DNA of 64,000 nucleotides from Aldrovandia affinis (taxonomy: Eukaryota; Chordata; Actinopteri; Notacanthiformes; Halosauridae). The position numbers were made by a program, and so were the translations under genes. Under the pieces are notes generated by a model. It had not been told where the DNA came from. It did not search any database and saw only the letters and a list, made by a program, of their open reading frames with translations. Within the stretch, counting starts at the first letter, position 1. Each line of letters opens with the position of its first letter. The DNA lies in NCBI GenBank assembly GCA_029706075.1, contig JAINUG010000020.1:3549625-3613624 (forward strand), given 5' to 3'. This document shows, one piece after another, positions 1-10,800 of the stretch.

Positions 1-485
1 CAATGTTTTTATACCCTTCCCCAGATCTATGCCTCAACACAATTCTATCTCGGAGGTCTATGGAGAGTTCCTAGGACTTCATGGCTTGGTTTTTACTCTG
101 ACATGCACTGTCAATCGTGGGACCTTATATAGACAGGTGTGTGCCTTTCCAAATCATGTCCAATCAATTGAATTTACCACAGCTGGACTCCAATGAAGTT
201 CTAGACACATCTCAAAGATGATCAGTGGAAACAGGATGCACCTGAGCTCAATTTTGAGTGTCACAGCAAATGGTGTGAATACTTATGTACATGTGATATT
301 TTCGTTTTTTATTTTTAATACATTTGCAAAAATTTCTAAAAAACGTTTTTCACTTTGTCATTATGGGGTATTGTGTGTAGAATTCTGAGAAAAAAATGAA
401 TTTAATCCATTTTGGAATAAGGCTGTAACATAACAAAATGTGGAAAAAGTGAAGCGATGTGAATACTTTCCGGATGCACTGTATA
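1..485. repeat. Terminal region of a DNA transposon, no coding sequence
   Basis: This AT-rich block ends in a conserved-looking string, gaatactttccggatgcact, followed by gta and a TA/CA microsatellite. I recognise that end as a common terminal motif of fish DNA transposons. No ORF with transposase motifs is present. The left edge is cut by the window start, so the element cannot be typed with certainty; Tc1/mariner-like is my best guess. Confidence 0.45.
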
Positions 486-503
486 TATACACACACACAC
501 ACC

Positions 504-912
504 AATCAGCCACAACATTAAAACCACTGACAGGTGAAGTGAATAACATTGATCATCTCGTTACAATGGCACCTGTCAAGGGGTGGGATATATTAGGCAG
601 CAAGTGAACAGTCAGTTCTTGAAGTTGATGTGTTGGAAGCAGGAAAAATGGGCAAGCGTAAAGGATCTGAGTGATTTTGACAAGGGCCAAATTGTGATGG
701 CTAGACGACTGGGTAACAGCGTCTCCAAAACGGCAGGTCTTGTGGGGTGTTCCCGGTATGCAGTGGTTAGTACCTACCAAAAGTGGTCCAAGGAAGGACA
801 ACCGGTGAACCGGCGACAGGGTCATGGGCGCCCAAGGCTCATTGATGCGCGCGGGGAGCGAAGGCTAGCCCGTCTGGTCCGATCCCACAGAAGAGCTACT
901 GTAGCTGTAGTG
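504..912 (+). mobile_element. Tc1-like transposon A, 5' fragment with transposase N-terminus
   Basis: The block opens with a terminal-repeat sequence (ccaatcagccacaacattaa) and then encodes the N-terminal helix-turn-helix half of a Tc1 transposase. Recognisable parts are [20 protein letters not shown] and the GRPR-type hook GHGRPRL. The expected start MGKRK is in a different frame because of an extra A near position 664, so the copy is frameshifted at its start. The catalytic DDE half is absent. At about 912 the sequence passes directly into a different Tc1 family. Confidence 0.75.
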
Positions 913-1301
913 TTTCGTTAGGCAGGTGTATTCATTTGTGTCGTTAGTGAATGCAGAAGAGAGCTGTTGATGTCTAGTCTTGATCCCAGACTTTGCAATT
1001 GCCTTTGGAAATTATTGTTGGGGTGTGACAACATGAGGAATACAGCAGTGTCGATGCAAATTAAGCTGGCCGTCATAAGGCTCAGAAATTGAATATCAAT
1101 CAATCAGGAACATTGCAAAAACCCTGGGCATGCCCCAGTCAACAGTTTAGTTTATCATTAACAAGAAAAAAACAACTGGTGAACTCAATTATGTCAACAG
1201 ACCCGGTAGACCGAGGAAGACCACTGTAGTGGATGACCGGAGAATACTCTCTATGGTGAAGAAACCCCCCCTGACAACGGCCCAACAGATCAAAAACACT
1301 C

Positions 1302-2317
1302 TGTCATGGTTCCACGTATTCATGCCATGTTTTATGTTTCATTCATGTCACGTTTCATTTCATGTCATGTCTTGATTCTGTTTTCATGTTACGTTTCTGT
1401 TCATAGTTAAGTCATACACTTTTCCATGTTCTTTCCGCAGATCTTGCATTCATGCTTTCTCTCTCTCTCTCTCGCTGTCGCTCACGTTTCCTTATTGTTT
1501 CCCCTCCTTGTCTGATTACTAATTTACTAACAATTAGATAGGTTTATTGTTTCTGCTAGCATGATTGGCAATTTAGTAACTCTAATTGCCAACGTGCTGG
1601 AGATTTACGAATTACTAACTTGCTAACCATGTGTATTCATGTTTCCTTTCGTTTCTAGTTCATGTCAATTTACTAATCTACTAATGCTAGGTCAGGATAG
1701 GATAATTACTAACAACGACTAATTATCTTGTTACCTTCTCACGCTCTCCTCAGCTGTTTTCTGTTTCGCTCTGTTCTCAAGCTAAGTGTCTGCACCTGTC
1801 TACACCTCCATATAAGCTCAGTGTTTTTGTCACGTCCTTGCGAAATTGTTGCCTATATTTCTATAGCACCTTTGAGCATTAACCAAGTCTGATTTCTTTG
1901 TTACGATCCAAGCCTGTTTTCTGACCATTGTTACTGCCTGCCGTTTTGTTACCACTGCCTGTTTAGACCACGAGTTTTTGCCTGCTGTCTTTTGTGCCTT
2001 TGCCCCGCGGAGCAGACTTCGGTCTTGACTCTTGCACCGTCCCTGACTACGAGCCTGCCTACCGTCCTCCTGTACCTCTGCCCCGCTGACAGCTACTCTG
2101 GTTTGTTTTGATTCTTTGCATGGTTTACCGAGTTCGAGACTGCCTTCTCCCTCGGTACTGTACTTTGATTATTGGCTTGATTATTTGGTTATAGGACTTT
2201 GCTTTTGTTTGACTACGTCTCCTGAACATTCCTCTAATAAAGCCCTTGCGGGTCTTTATTTTACGTCATTGTCTCTGAGTCGTGCATTTCGGGTCCAACC
2301 CTCATGCACCCATCTCA
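1302..2317 (+). mobile_element. Solo LTR (1,016 bp) with 5-bp target duplication
   Basis: The insert starts TGTCATGG and ends CATCTCA, i.e. the TG...CA termini of a retroviral-type LTR. It is flanked by the direct repeat CACTC at 1,297-1,301 and 2,318-2,322. Removing it rejoins the Tc1 sequence ...aaaaacactc-tcctg.... A polyadenylation signal AATAAA lies at 2,236-2,241 near the 3' end. There are no internal gag or pol genes, so this is a solo LTR left by recombination between two LTRs. A Ty3/gypsy origin is inferred from the general look of the sequence. Confidence 0.75.
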
Positions 2318-2475
2318 CACTCTCCTGTATGCAGGTGTAGATGTGTCTACCATACGTAGAAGACTACACCAGCAGGACTACAGAGGGTACACTACAAGAT
2401 GCAAACCACTGATAAGCCTGAAGAACAGAAAGGCGAGATTACAGTTTGCTAAAAAGCACCTAAAAGAGCCCCAAG

Positions 2476-3102
2476 TGTTACGACTGATACTGATTGGACC
2501 CAAACGCAGACACAGACACTGAGGATGAGGTAAAGTAGGGTATTTATTATACACAGGGACTGGCGCAGGGAATCAATGGTGAGGGCAGACAAAGGAGGCA
2601 GGTAGAACAGGCAGGGAAGCGGGCAGGACAGCGGGCAAGCAGAGAAGCGGGCAGGCTGGTAAGTGGGCAGGTAGGCAGGCAGGTAAACGGCAGACCGGCA
2701 GGCAGGCGGGGAGGTAATTGATGATGAGGGCAGATGAAGGAGGCAGGCGGAACAGGCAGGGAAGCAGGCAGGCAGGCAGGCAGGCAGGATAGCAAGCAAG
2801 TAGACAAGCAAACAGGAAGGCGAGAAGTGAACCACAGAAGCAGAGACAACAATCTGATGGTGAGTAGATGAGAAACTGGGGTTGATATACACTGCAGGGC
2901 TGATGATAATTGATGACAGGTGAGTAGGCAGCGGAGGTGTTGTAGATCCATGTAATCAGGAGGGAGCCGGAGAATGCAGAGGAGGAAAGCCGCGCCCACA
3001 TCACACACGCACAAACACAAAACTGACAGGGAGAACAGGAACACAAGGAAAAGGGAAGGGAAAACATAAAATATAAACAAAGTTGCGGCCGTGGCCGTAA
3101 CA
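2476..3102 (-). mobile_element. Second solo LTR (627 bp), reverse orientation, with 5-bp target duplication
   Basis: The insert has perfect 7-bp inverted ends, TGTTACG and CGTAACA. It is flanked by the direct repeat CCAAG at 2,471-2,475 and 3,103-3,107. Excising it restores the Tc1 transposase reading across ...cctaaaagagccccaag-agttctgg.... On the - strand an AATAAA signal lies near the 3' end (about 2,540), which sets the orientation. It contains a GCAGG minisatellite. No protein-coding interior remains. Confidence 0.75.
2580..2820. repeat. GCAGG-type minisatellite inside the solo LTR
   Basis: This is a run of degenerate units built on gcagg/ggcagg/agcgggcagg, about 240 bp long. On the other strand it reads as a proline/cysteine/leucine-rich open frame (repeated PACLPAC), which explains the long spurious ORFs there. 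Confidence 0.8.
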
Positions 3103-3119
3103 CCAAGAGTTCTGGAACA

Positions 3120-3636
3120 AAGTCTTGTGGACAGATGAGACAAAGATGTACCAGAGAGATGGAAAGAGGAAAGTGTGGAGGAAAAAAAGGAAATGCCCAT
3201 GATCGAAAGCATACCACCTCATCCGTGAAACATGGTGGAGGGGGTGTCATGGCTTGGGCCTGTATGGCTGCCAGTGGAACGGGCTCACTTGTCTTCATCG
3301 ATGATGTGACTGCAGACAGAAGTAGAACAATGAATTCTGAAGTCTACAGAAATATTTTATCTGCTGAGATAAAACCAGATGCCTCCAAACTCATTGGATG
3401 GCACTTCATCATGCAACAAGACAATGACCCGAAACATACTGCTAGAGCAACGAAGGGGTTTTTGACGGCCAAAAAGTGGAAAATCCTTGACTGGCCAAGT
3501 CAATCACCGGATCTGAATCCAATTGAACATGCATTTTACATGCTGAAGAGGAGACTGAAGGCAAAAAGTCCCTGAAACAAGCAGGAACTTAAGATGGCTG
3601 CAGTACAGGCCTGGCAGAGCATCACCAGGGAAAATA
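3120..3636 (+). pseudogene. Tc1 transposase catalytic half, broken
   Basis: The DDE/D catalytic landmarks of Tc1 transposases can all be read. The first Asp is in TDETK (about 3,132-3,146), the second in [10 protein letters not shown] (about 3,415-3,445), and the Glu in [11 protein letters not shown] (about 3,505-3,537). The first motif is in a different frame from the other two, so there is a frameshift near 3,190-3,200. A stop follows RRLKAKSP, and the C-terminal end [19 protein letters not shown] continues until a SINE/LINE tail interrupts it. It is not functional. Confidence 0.8.
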
Positions 3637-3695
3637 AATCGCTTTGGATAAAAGCGTCTGCTAAATGGCGTATATTATTATTATTATTATATATT
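3637..3695 (+). mobile_element. Very short SINE/LINE 3' tail insertion
   Basis: The motif cgctttggataaaagcgtct followed by gctaaatgg and a (TTA)n run matches the tail of the V-SINE and L2 copies elsewhere in this window. It sits inside the transposase: the Tc1 reading resumes as cccagcatctggtgat right after it. It is about 59 bp, so only the extreme 3' end was inserted (5' truncation). Confidence 0.65.
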
Positions 3696-3989
3696 AAATA
3701 CCCAGCATCTGGTGATATCTATGCGTCGCGACCAAATATTTAAAATGATTACTTTATTCTACATTATGTTAAACTGTCCAATGAATTATGGTGCCTGAAA
3801 ATGGGGGGGGACTACGTACAAAAGGTTCTATCATTTCTAAACGGTTCATCTGATATGGATGAAAATACCCTCAAATTAAAGCTGACAGTCTGCACTTCAG
3901 CCTCATTGTATCCTTTCAATCTCAAAGTGCTAGAGTACAGAACCAGAATAACCAAAAATGTGTCACTGTCCAATGAATTATGGTGCTCA

Positions 3990-3992
<3 letters not shown>

Positions 3993-4041
<49 letters not shown>
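3993..4041. repeat. (TA)n microsatellite
   Basis: About 24 uninterrupted TA units start exactly at the TA dinucleotide that flanks the 3' end of Tc1 element B. It probably expanded from the target-site TA. Confidence 0.9.
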
Positions 4042-4046
<5 letters not shown>

Positions 4047-4690
4047 AAGGTTAATTGCCTATTGTCAGCGCATAATTGGCCATACTGTGGCACGAGAACG
4101 GAAGGTTTCAGGTGGCAAGGTACGCTCCGCCTAATTGCGCAATAGCGACTGCTCTGGTCGATTGGACGCCTGTGATGTGCAGTGAAGGGGGACTGCATAG
4201 CGAAGAAGCTGGCTGCGGGCGTATGAGTTTTGGAGGACGCATCTGCTAATCTTATCCCAAAGAGAAGAGTAGCGAATTTTACTATTGCGATTGGGCATTC
4301 TAGATGTAGACAATAAGACAATAATGAATTGACAATAAAGACATTTTTGGTTACAGTCTGGCTTTAAAAAACAATAGAGGACAGGGAATATGACTCAATA
4401 TACACAATCAATATTTCACTGTCTCTCTTCCGGATCTTATTATTATTTATTTATTGTACTGGTGGTCCCTTATAATATTGTTAGCACATTATTAATTCCT
4501 TATTGTATTGTAAATGTACTAACCAATCGTTTACGTACAAATAAAGATAGCTAGCGTTTTGCTTCAAAAGCAGCGGTTGAACAAACCAAAATAAGACTAA
4601 TATGTTACATAAAAGTACTTCATGTATTTATCTGTTGCCTTTGTTGATTAAAGTTCACAGTAAAGGTTAAAAAAAAAGGACTGAAGTGTC
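4042..4690. other. Unassigned sequence upstream of CEPT1
   Basis: I see no gene here. Short open frames lack any recognisable domain. The segment at about 4,050-4,330 is richer in GC than its surroundings and could be an old repeat I do not recognise. The remainder is AT-rich single-copy-looking DNA. Confidence 0.5.
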
Positions 4691-4699
4691 CATTTGAAA

Positions 4700-5128
4700 G
4701 TCCCGCCTCTTTATACTATAATGACATAAAGTAGGACCAATCAAAGTCGCTCACGCAGTTGCGGTTCAGTACTACTTTCTACCATATTCTCGAACGCGTT
4801 CTCGGTCTGTAACTGCGACGGAAGTGGTTGGCCGTTTATGTTCGTTAGTCGAGATTGGTTGTCAGTCCGGGCGGCAGTCTTTTGGAGCAGTTCCACTTGT
4901 ACCAGATCCGCTCAGTTCGACTGAGGCCGATGTCTTTAGTGATTAGTAAATCGAGGGAGATACATCGTGCCCTATTTGGTTCCTCGGTTTACGGGTTTCT
5001 GGGAAATATTCTGATTAGCTACCCCCAGAATTGAAACTCATCAGGTGCTTCAGTTTTTTGGATCCACTGTCTGGTTGTTGGACACGCCCGGGAGAGACCG
5101 GCGCCTCGGGCCGTTACGGCAACAGAAG
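4700..5128 (+). promoter_or_regulatory. Probable CEPT1 promoter and non-coding first exon
   Basis: This stretch is locally rich in CpG (for example ctcgaacgcgttctcggtct), unlike the AT-rich flanks. It contains a CCAAT box in gaccaatcaaag (about 4,736) and an ETS-like gcggaagtgg-type site (gacggaagtggttgg, about 4,816). A good 5' splice donor, AACAGAAG|GTAAGG, lies at 5,128/5,129. The next exon on the + strand with a matching acceptor carries the CEPT1 start codon. I infer that the 5' UTR exon ends at 5,128. The transcription start cannot be fixed from sequence. Confidence 0.55.
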
Positions 5129-7357
5129 GTAAGGTCTCCGAAGAGGACAAGTGCCACTGGATAACTAACTGTACCTTGCTAACCAGCGAGGTTAATGACG
5201 TTAGCTGCCTTATTACATAGCTAACAAATGCTCTCCATATTTCGTAGCCTGTTATTTCAGTTACTTACAGCTACTGAGTAATGCATATAATTTAGTTAGA
5301 TACGTTACTAACTAGCTAGCTGACCATTAAGCAAACGTTGCATTCAGTTGAACAACGCATGTGTTGACGTTGGGTGTTGGTTCAGCTGTCTGGTAATGGC
5401 TAGCTAATCATGTTTTTACGCGTTCATCCTGCATTACTTTGTTTTGCTTTCTAAGTAGTTGACCCGCCAGCTGATTGTGTACCAATATACCACTGTCGTA
5501 GTTAATTTGCCATTATGATTGGCGTATTTGCAGAATGAAAATCGCTAATGTTACGTCGTTGGGTGTATAATGCGAGATCGGTAGTTAGCTAACTTGTCAT
5601 TTAGCTTGCTAATCATTTCATGTATTGATTACTGTTATGTCGCTGCCTGGCTAACGATACACATCAGGCTGAATTCATGTTTTCCGTTTTTGTGTCATGT
5701 CATATGGTAATATCTGCCTATAACACAAGCTTAGTTACTGGTTCCAGTTTTGGACCACAGCCAGCAGAACTTAATAGCGTTTAGCAGCTACGAGATACAG
5801 ATGTTTCATTTGTTACATTTGTTTTCTTATGATTTATTCAAAATGTGCCGAGCTGCGCAGTTACCTAGCGACAACCGTTTTGCTGAATTCACTAGCCATC
5901 ACAAAAACGTAGAACACGATTACATAATTGAATTTGTAGCTATCCTCGATACGTATCCTAGAACGTATCTTTAAGAACACCTTGACTTGTCACAGACATA
6001 TCTCATGATCCGCTATTTCACTTGCTACTCTGGATCTGCACAGCCATTGTTTTTGATAAATCTAGTGCAGATAAATACACGTATTAGGAAGTCGTCATCG
6101 GAGTAGGCAGATGACAAGGTGAATATGTGAGGTGGGTCAATAACTGATACCTCTTCCAGGTGCACATACTTTAGCAGTACAAAACCTAGCTGCATTGTGA
6201 TGTGTCGTGCTAATGTCATATTTGTGCTTGGCAGTGTGTTCTGTTACTCAGAAGAAAGGGAAAAAGTAAGAGGCTGTGAGAGGCAGCAACAAAGTTGTGT
6301 ATCGTTCTTCATCAAAAAGCCTTTTTGTTTGTTCTTTGACCAAGAAAATAATATGCTGCAGTTTTTGACACTATATAATGATCTAATGCACACTGGGTTG
6401 CATCCTGATCAACTGTCCTAATGTGTTGGACATATAGATGGATAGATACTAGATATATGGATAGATATTAGATAAATACTTTATTTGCCCTTACAGGAAT
6501 TTGTTCAGCATTTCCAATTGGAAACATCAGTAGAAACGCACATCACACACATAAAAACAGTCTAGTGGTGTAGGACAAGTCCGGCTGTGTAATGGGACTC
6601 CTTGTGCTCGCTAGCTGTTTACAGCGATGCCAGCCCCTGTATTCTCATGAAAGCTTGGTCGCAGACTGAGCTAACGACTCACTCTAACACACTGACTCTA
6701 AGTAGATAATAAGACAAAATGGTTCGGACAGAAGATCTGCCTGGAAATATTTATAGAAAATATGCAAGACTTTACATAGACACTCAAATGCAAACACAAG
6801 CATACTTGTTAGGCTTATTTTTTAAATTATGTTGTTTCAAAACCATGAAACTAATTCCAACTAAATTTGAAAAGACCTCTTGCACTGTAATTAGCCAGAA
6901 AGAATCACCTATCCTAGCTTGTCCATGGCCATCTAGTTTATGCGTAAAGGCCTTTTGGGACATCAGGTAGTTGCTGGAAGTGGTGTTGTTGGGCCAGTAG
7001 GGGGCACCCTTCTCTCTGGACTATGTAAACACTCACCACAGTGCAAGGTTGAGGACAATGTGCTGTAGGAGCTGATATTCTTGAGATTGATTTGAGGCTT
7101 TGAAAAGCTGTGCTCAGATCCAGTGGTATTTATCCCAAAAACCATGAACACTTGGCCAAATTCCTAATCTAGCCATCTGTCAGTCTGCCCAAGTTATAGG
7201 CTAGTCCAGGTAGCTATTGTGCAACACCTACTAGCAGAGGCTGCACTATGGTGGTCTGGTTGATAAGGGGAGCTCATAGCATCACTGTAAGGTGCTATGT
7301 GTGGTCTATATGCAGGCCATTACTGCAGTGATCACACTCCTCTCCCCTATCCTCCAG
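5129..7357 (+). other. CEPT1 intron 1
   Basis: This runs from the donor GTAAGG at 5,129 to the acceptor cctatcctccag at 7,357. It is AT-rich with no convincing coding sequence. A GATA-type repeat patch lies near 6,430-6,600. Confidence 0.5.
6430..6600. repeat. GATA-like simple repeat, possibly an old LINE 3' end
   Basis: Degenerate gatagata units are followed by tactttatttgcccttacagg. The layout resembles the 3' tail of Rex1-type LINEs, which often end in short tandem repeats next to an actttatt motif. The match is weak. Confidence 0.3.
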
Positions 7358-7444
7358 GAGCAGAGTGCAGCAGTGGATTCCTAGCATCTGAGCTGGGGGG
7401 GGAGGCAGTCGTTGGCAGAGCGCGTGCAGACCAGGGCAGACCCA

Positions 7445-7804
7445 ATGAGCAGCCATAACACCTTGAGGGCAAGGGGGGCGATGGGACCCCGGGACGGCAA
7501 TGAGTGGGCCCCAGAAACGACGTGTCAGCCAACCCCAGTTGTGCCGGGCGTCTGCGTCCTGAGCAGGCTGATCCAGCTGCCAGCCCCACCCCTCTCCCAA
7601 AACCAGCTGAAGCGGCTGGAGGAGCACCGTTACAACAGCTCTGGCCACTCGCTTCTGGAACCTATCATGCAGTGCTACTGGGAGTGGCTGGTGGGTTGCG
7701 TCCCGACCTGGATTGCCCCCAACCTCATCACCATTGTGGGCCTCGTCACCAACATCTTCACCACCCTGGTGCTCGTCTACTACTGCCCCACTGCGACAGA
7801 GCAG
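7445..7804 (+). CDS. cept1: CEPT1 coding exon 2 (residues 1-120)
   Basis: The exon begins at 7,358 after the acceptor tatcctccag. Translation starts at 7,445 in gacccaATGagc. It encodes the cytosolic N-terminus, the conserved [18 protein letters not shown] and the first membrane segment ([20 protein letters not shown]). It ends ...TEQ at the donor CAG|GTAAGA, phase 0. Confidence 0.95.
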
Positions 7805-10800
7805 GTAAGACGGCACACCCATCGCACACAAAAAAAACAATCAGCCACCTGGTTGGATTAGGCCTCGGCTCCTGTGCAGCTGAATTCAGCACCAAGGACC
7901 AGTCTGGCAACTTTCCAATTACACCTTTTAAGTGAGGATATGGTAGTAGAATACATAATTGTTCAACTTCTATACATTTTTTGTCCTTTATTTTGCTTTG
8001 AGGGCATATTTGGCTTTGAGGGTTAATCTTGAAGAAGAAAAAAGGGGGGGCGCAAACGTCACATAATTGCAGAGACCTAAAGCATGTAAAACTTGTTTGC
8101 TTTTTTCTCCCTGGCATGTAGCAGCTTCTTTGGCTCTTTATGTCAGCGCTTCAGCGAAGTGCTAAGAGCACCAATGAACATTTAGCTTGTATATTTTATT
8201 CTACATTCATTATTATAAGTTATCAGTTATCCTCCTCAATCACTGTCATAAATGAAACCTCCAAAATAAAACTCCACAGCACTAGCATTTTTTTGTGTAT
8301 CAGCATTCCTGCTTTTGTGTGGCGAAAAAGGAAAGGGAGAGGAAAAAATTTGAATCATTGCTAGTTGTTTTCACCATCCGGTTTGTTCACTTGGCGGGTT
8401 CCAGAGGCAAGCTTCTGAAACGCCTGAGGTAAAGGAGACGAGCTTGGCCTCGCTTTTCAGGACAGGGACCCAGCGCGGCTGCATCTCGGGTTACAAGCAC
8501 TGACTCTCTGCAGCCTCACTTCTGAAATCATGCGACTGCATAGCCATAGCTGCTTGTGTAAGGTGCAGGCGCCTCAAGGCCTGCCCGCTTCAGGTCTGTC
8601 CCTCAGAACACCTGAGCGATGCCCAGCCAGACTGGGAAAGGCCAGAGTTGAATTCAGACAGATTCACTCCAGAGAAATGGGATATTTTGTGCATAGAGTA
8701 CCTGTAGTATTCAGCTTATATAACTTGTTTTCCTCCTATAAATAGTCTCCACCCCCCTAGCTCCCACACCACACCCCCAACCTCCTCACATCTTTTGTAG
8801 GACAAAGGTTGGGAAACCACAAGCACACATTTACTTTTGGTTTAATGCAAAAGAAAGTAAAGAATTTAAGCTGTCTGACTTGCATGGCAAAGTGCCCCAT
8901 TACATTTTTACAAACAGGGGCCCCATTACATTTTTGTTTGTTTGTTTGTTTTATGTATGATTAGTCTTGATGTTTGCAGAACGCTGCACTGCGAGCTAGG
9001 ACAAGATTGGTTTTCGACTTGGCCCTCTGCGTAGGGTTCAATCCAGGCCATTCCATATTTATTTGAGACAGTTGATGTATGTGGGGAAAAAAATCTGTTC
9101 TCCAGCTGGGATTTTCAAGGAAACTCAGCCACGTCTCCCTCTGTTTCTGATGGGGGGTAAATGCCTGACAGTGTCCAGGAGGAGTGAAAGACCTAGGGTG
9201 ACACTGTCTCCATGCATCCAAGTGCGGTGTGTTAGACAGTCAATCGACACATAAGTGACTTTACTTTCTACTTGTTTTAATCCAGGCGGTGATTTCCCTA
9301 CATTTGATACTGCTTAGCGATGTAAAGCAGTCACTCCAGGTCTTACCAGCTGAAAGATAATGGTAGTAAGTCACACAAGGGTGCTGGTGCTACATTTGAC
9401 ATCTCATAATTTTATGTGCATTTGCAGTCACGGTTCCAATTTGTACTTCGTGTGCTACAAGGGATATCGGTACTCAATCGGTTTGCCAGTTAAGAAGGGC
9501 TACCTTCATAATTCATCATTCATGATTACGGATAATAATGATAAACAACATTTTGTATAAACAGAATTCCAGCTAAAATCAAAATGTTTGGCAAATCAGA
9601 TGCAGATCTATTTTCAAACATCATTTCATCATGTACAATGGGGGAAATAAGTATTGAACACATCAACATTTTGTCCAGTAAATGTATTTCCAATGAGCCT
9701 ATTCAAGTGAAATTTGCACCAGACTTTGGTATTAACTCAAAAAATCCAGACAAAAAAATCTAAACATTAAAGTCCATATGTAAATAAAGTTATGTGTAAT
9801 AAAGTGGAATGAAACAGGAAAAAAGTATTGAACACACTAAGAAAAAGCAGTACACCACAGCAAGGAAAGGCAAGGAACCAGCTGAAAACCATAACTAATT
9901 AGGAGGCAACTCTACCTCCAAGGTGCCACACAAGAAACATCTAATGATGGGTAAAAGCAAAGAGCTCTCTCAAGACCTTCACAACCAGATTGTTGCAAAA
10001 CATGAAAATGGAATTGGCTACAGACGTATTTCACAACTTCTGAATCTTCCACTAAGCACCATAGGGGGCATTATCCGTAAGTGGAAGCAACATCACTCCA
10101 CTTGCCACGCACAGGAGTTCCTCGCAAGATTTCTGATCAGGGAGTCAGAAGAATACTTAGAAGAGTAGCCAAAGAGCCAAGGACCACTAGGAAAGAGCTC
10201 CAGAAAGACTTGGAGGCAGCAGGTACAACTGTGACAGAAAGGACAGTAGGCAATGCACTCCACCGCCATGGCCTCTGTGCACGCTCAGTCCGCAAGACTC
10301 CACTACTGAAAAAAAGACAAGTTGAGAAATGTCACTGCACATCACCCGAATAACACTATACCAACAGTGAAGTTTGGAGGTGGAAGTATCATGATGTGGG
10401 GCTGTTTCTCCTCTCGTGGTACTGGCAGACTTCATATCATTGAAGGAACAATGAATGGAGCCATGTACAGAGAGATTCTTGAGATGAACCTGCTGCCATC
10501 CACCAGGATGCTGAGGATGAGACGTGGGTGGACCTTCCAGCAGGACAACGATCCAAAGCATACAGCAAAGGAAACTCGCAATTGGTTTCAGAGAAAGAAA
10601 ATCAACTTGTTGGAATGGCCCAGTCAATCACCTGACTTAAACCCAATTGAACATTTGTGGAAGCATCTGAAGATCCAGATTCACAAGAGGGCCCCCCCAA
10701 TCAATCTTCAAGATTTAAAGACAATCTGTGTAGAGGAATGGGCCAAAATCACACCTGAATACTGCGGGCGATTAGTTACTTCATACAGAAAGCGCATTGA

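Larger units (their letters stand above)
913..3992 (+). mobile_element. Tc1-like transposon B, interrupted by three later insertions
   Basis: This is one degenerate Tc1 element read in pieces. The pieces are the N-terminal transposase remnant at about 1,032-1,301, a middle piece at 2,323-2,475, the catalytic half at 3,108-3,636, and the 3' end at about 3,700-3,992. The 3' end reads caatgaattatggtgctcac and then tg before a TA run. The pieces are separated by two solo LTRs and a short SINE/LINE tail, each at a point where the flanking transposase sequence is continuous. The 5' terminal repeat is missing where it abuts Tc1 fragment A. It belongs to the same broad family as the - strand element at 58,061-59,669. 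Confidence 0.8.

Noticed and set aside
2449-3298. Cysteine/proline/leucine-rich proteins on the - strand
   Set aside because: They are translations of a GCAGG minisatellite inside a solo LTR.
7504-7935. A 143-codon + frame and antisense frames overlapping CEPT1 exon 2
   Set aside because: They are shadow frames of a GC-rich coding exon; only the 7,445 frame matches a known protein and joins in phase to the next exon.
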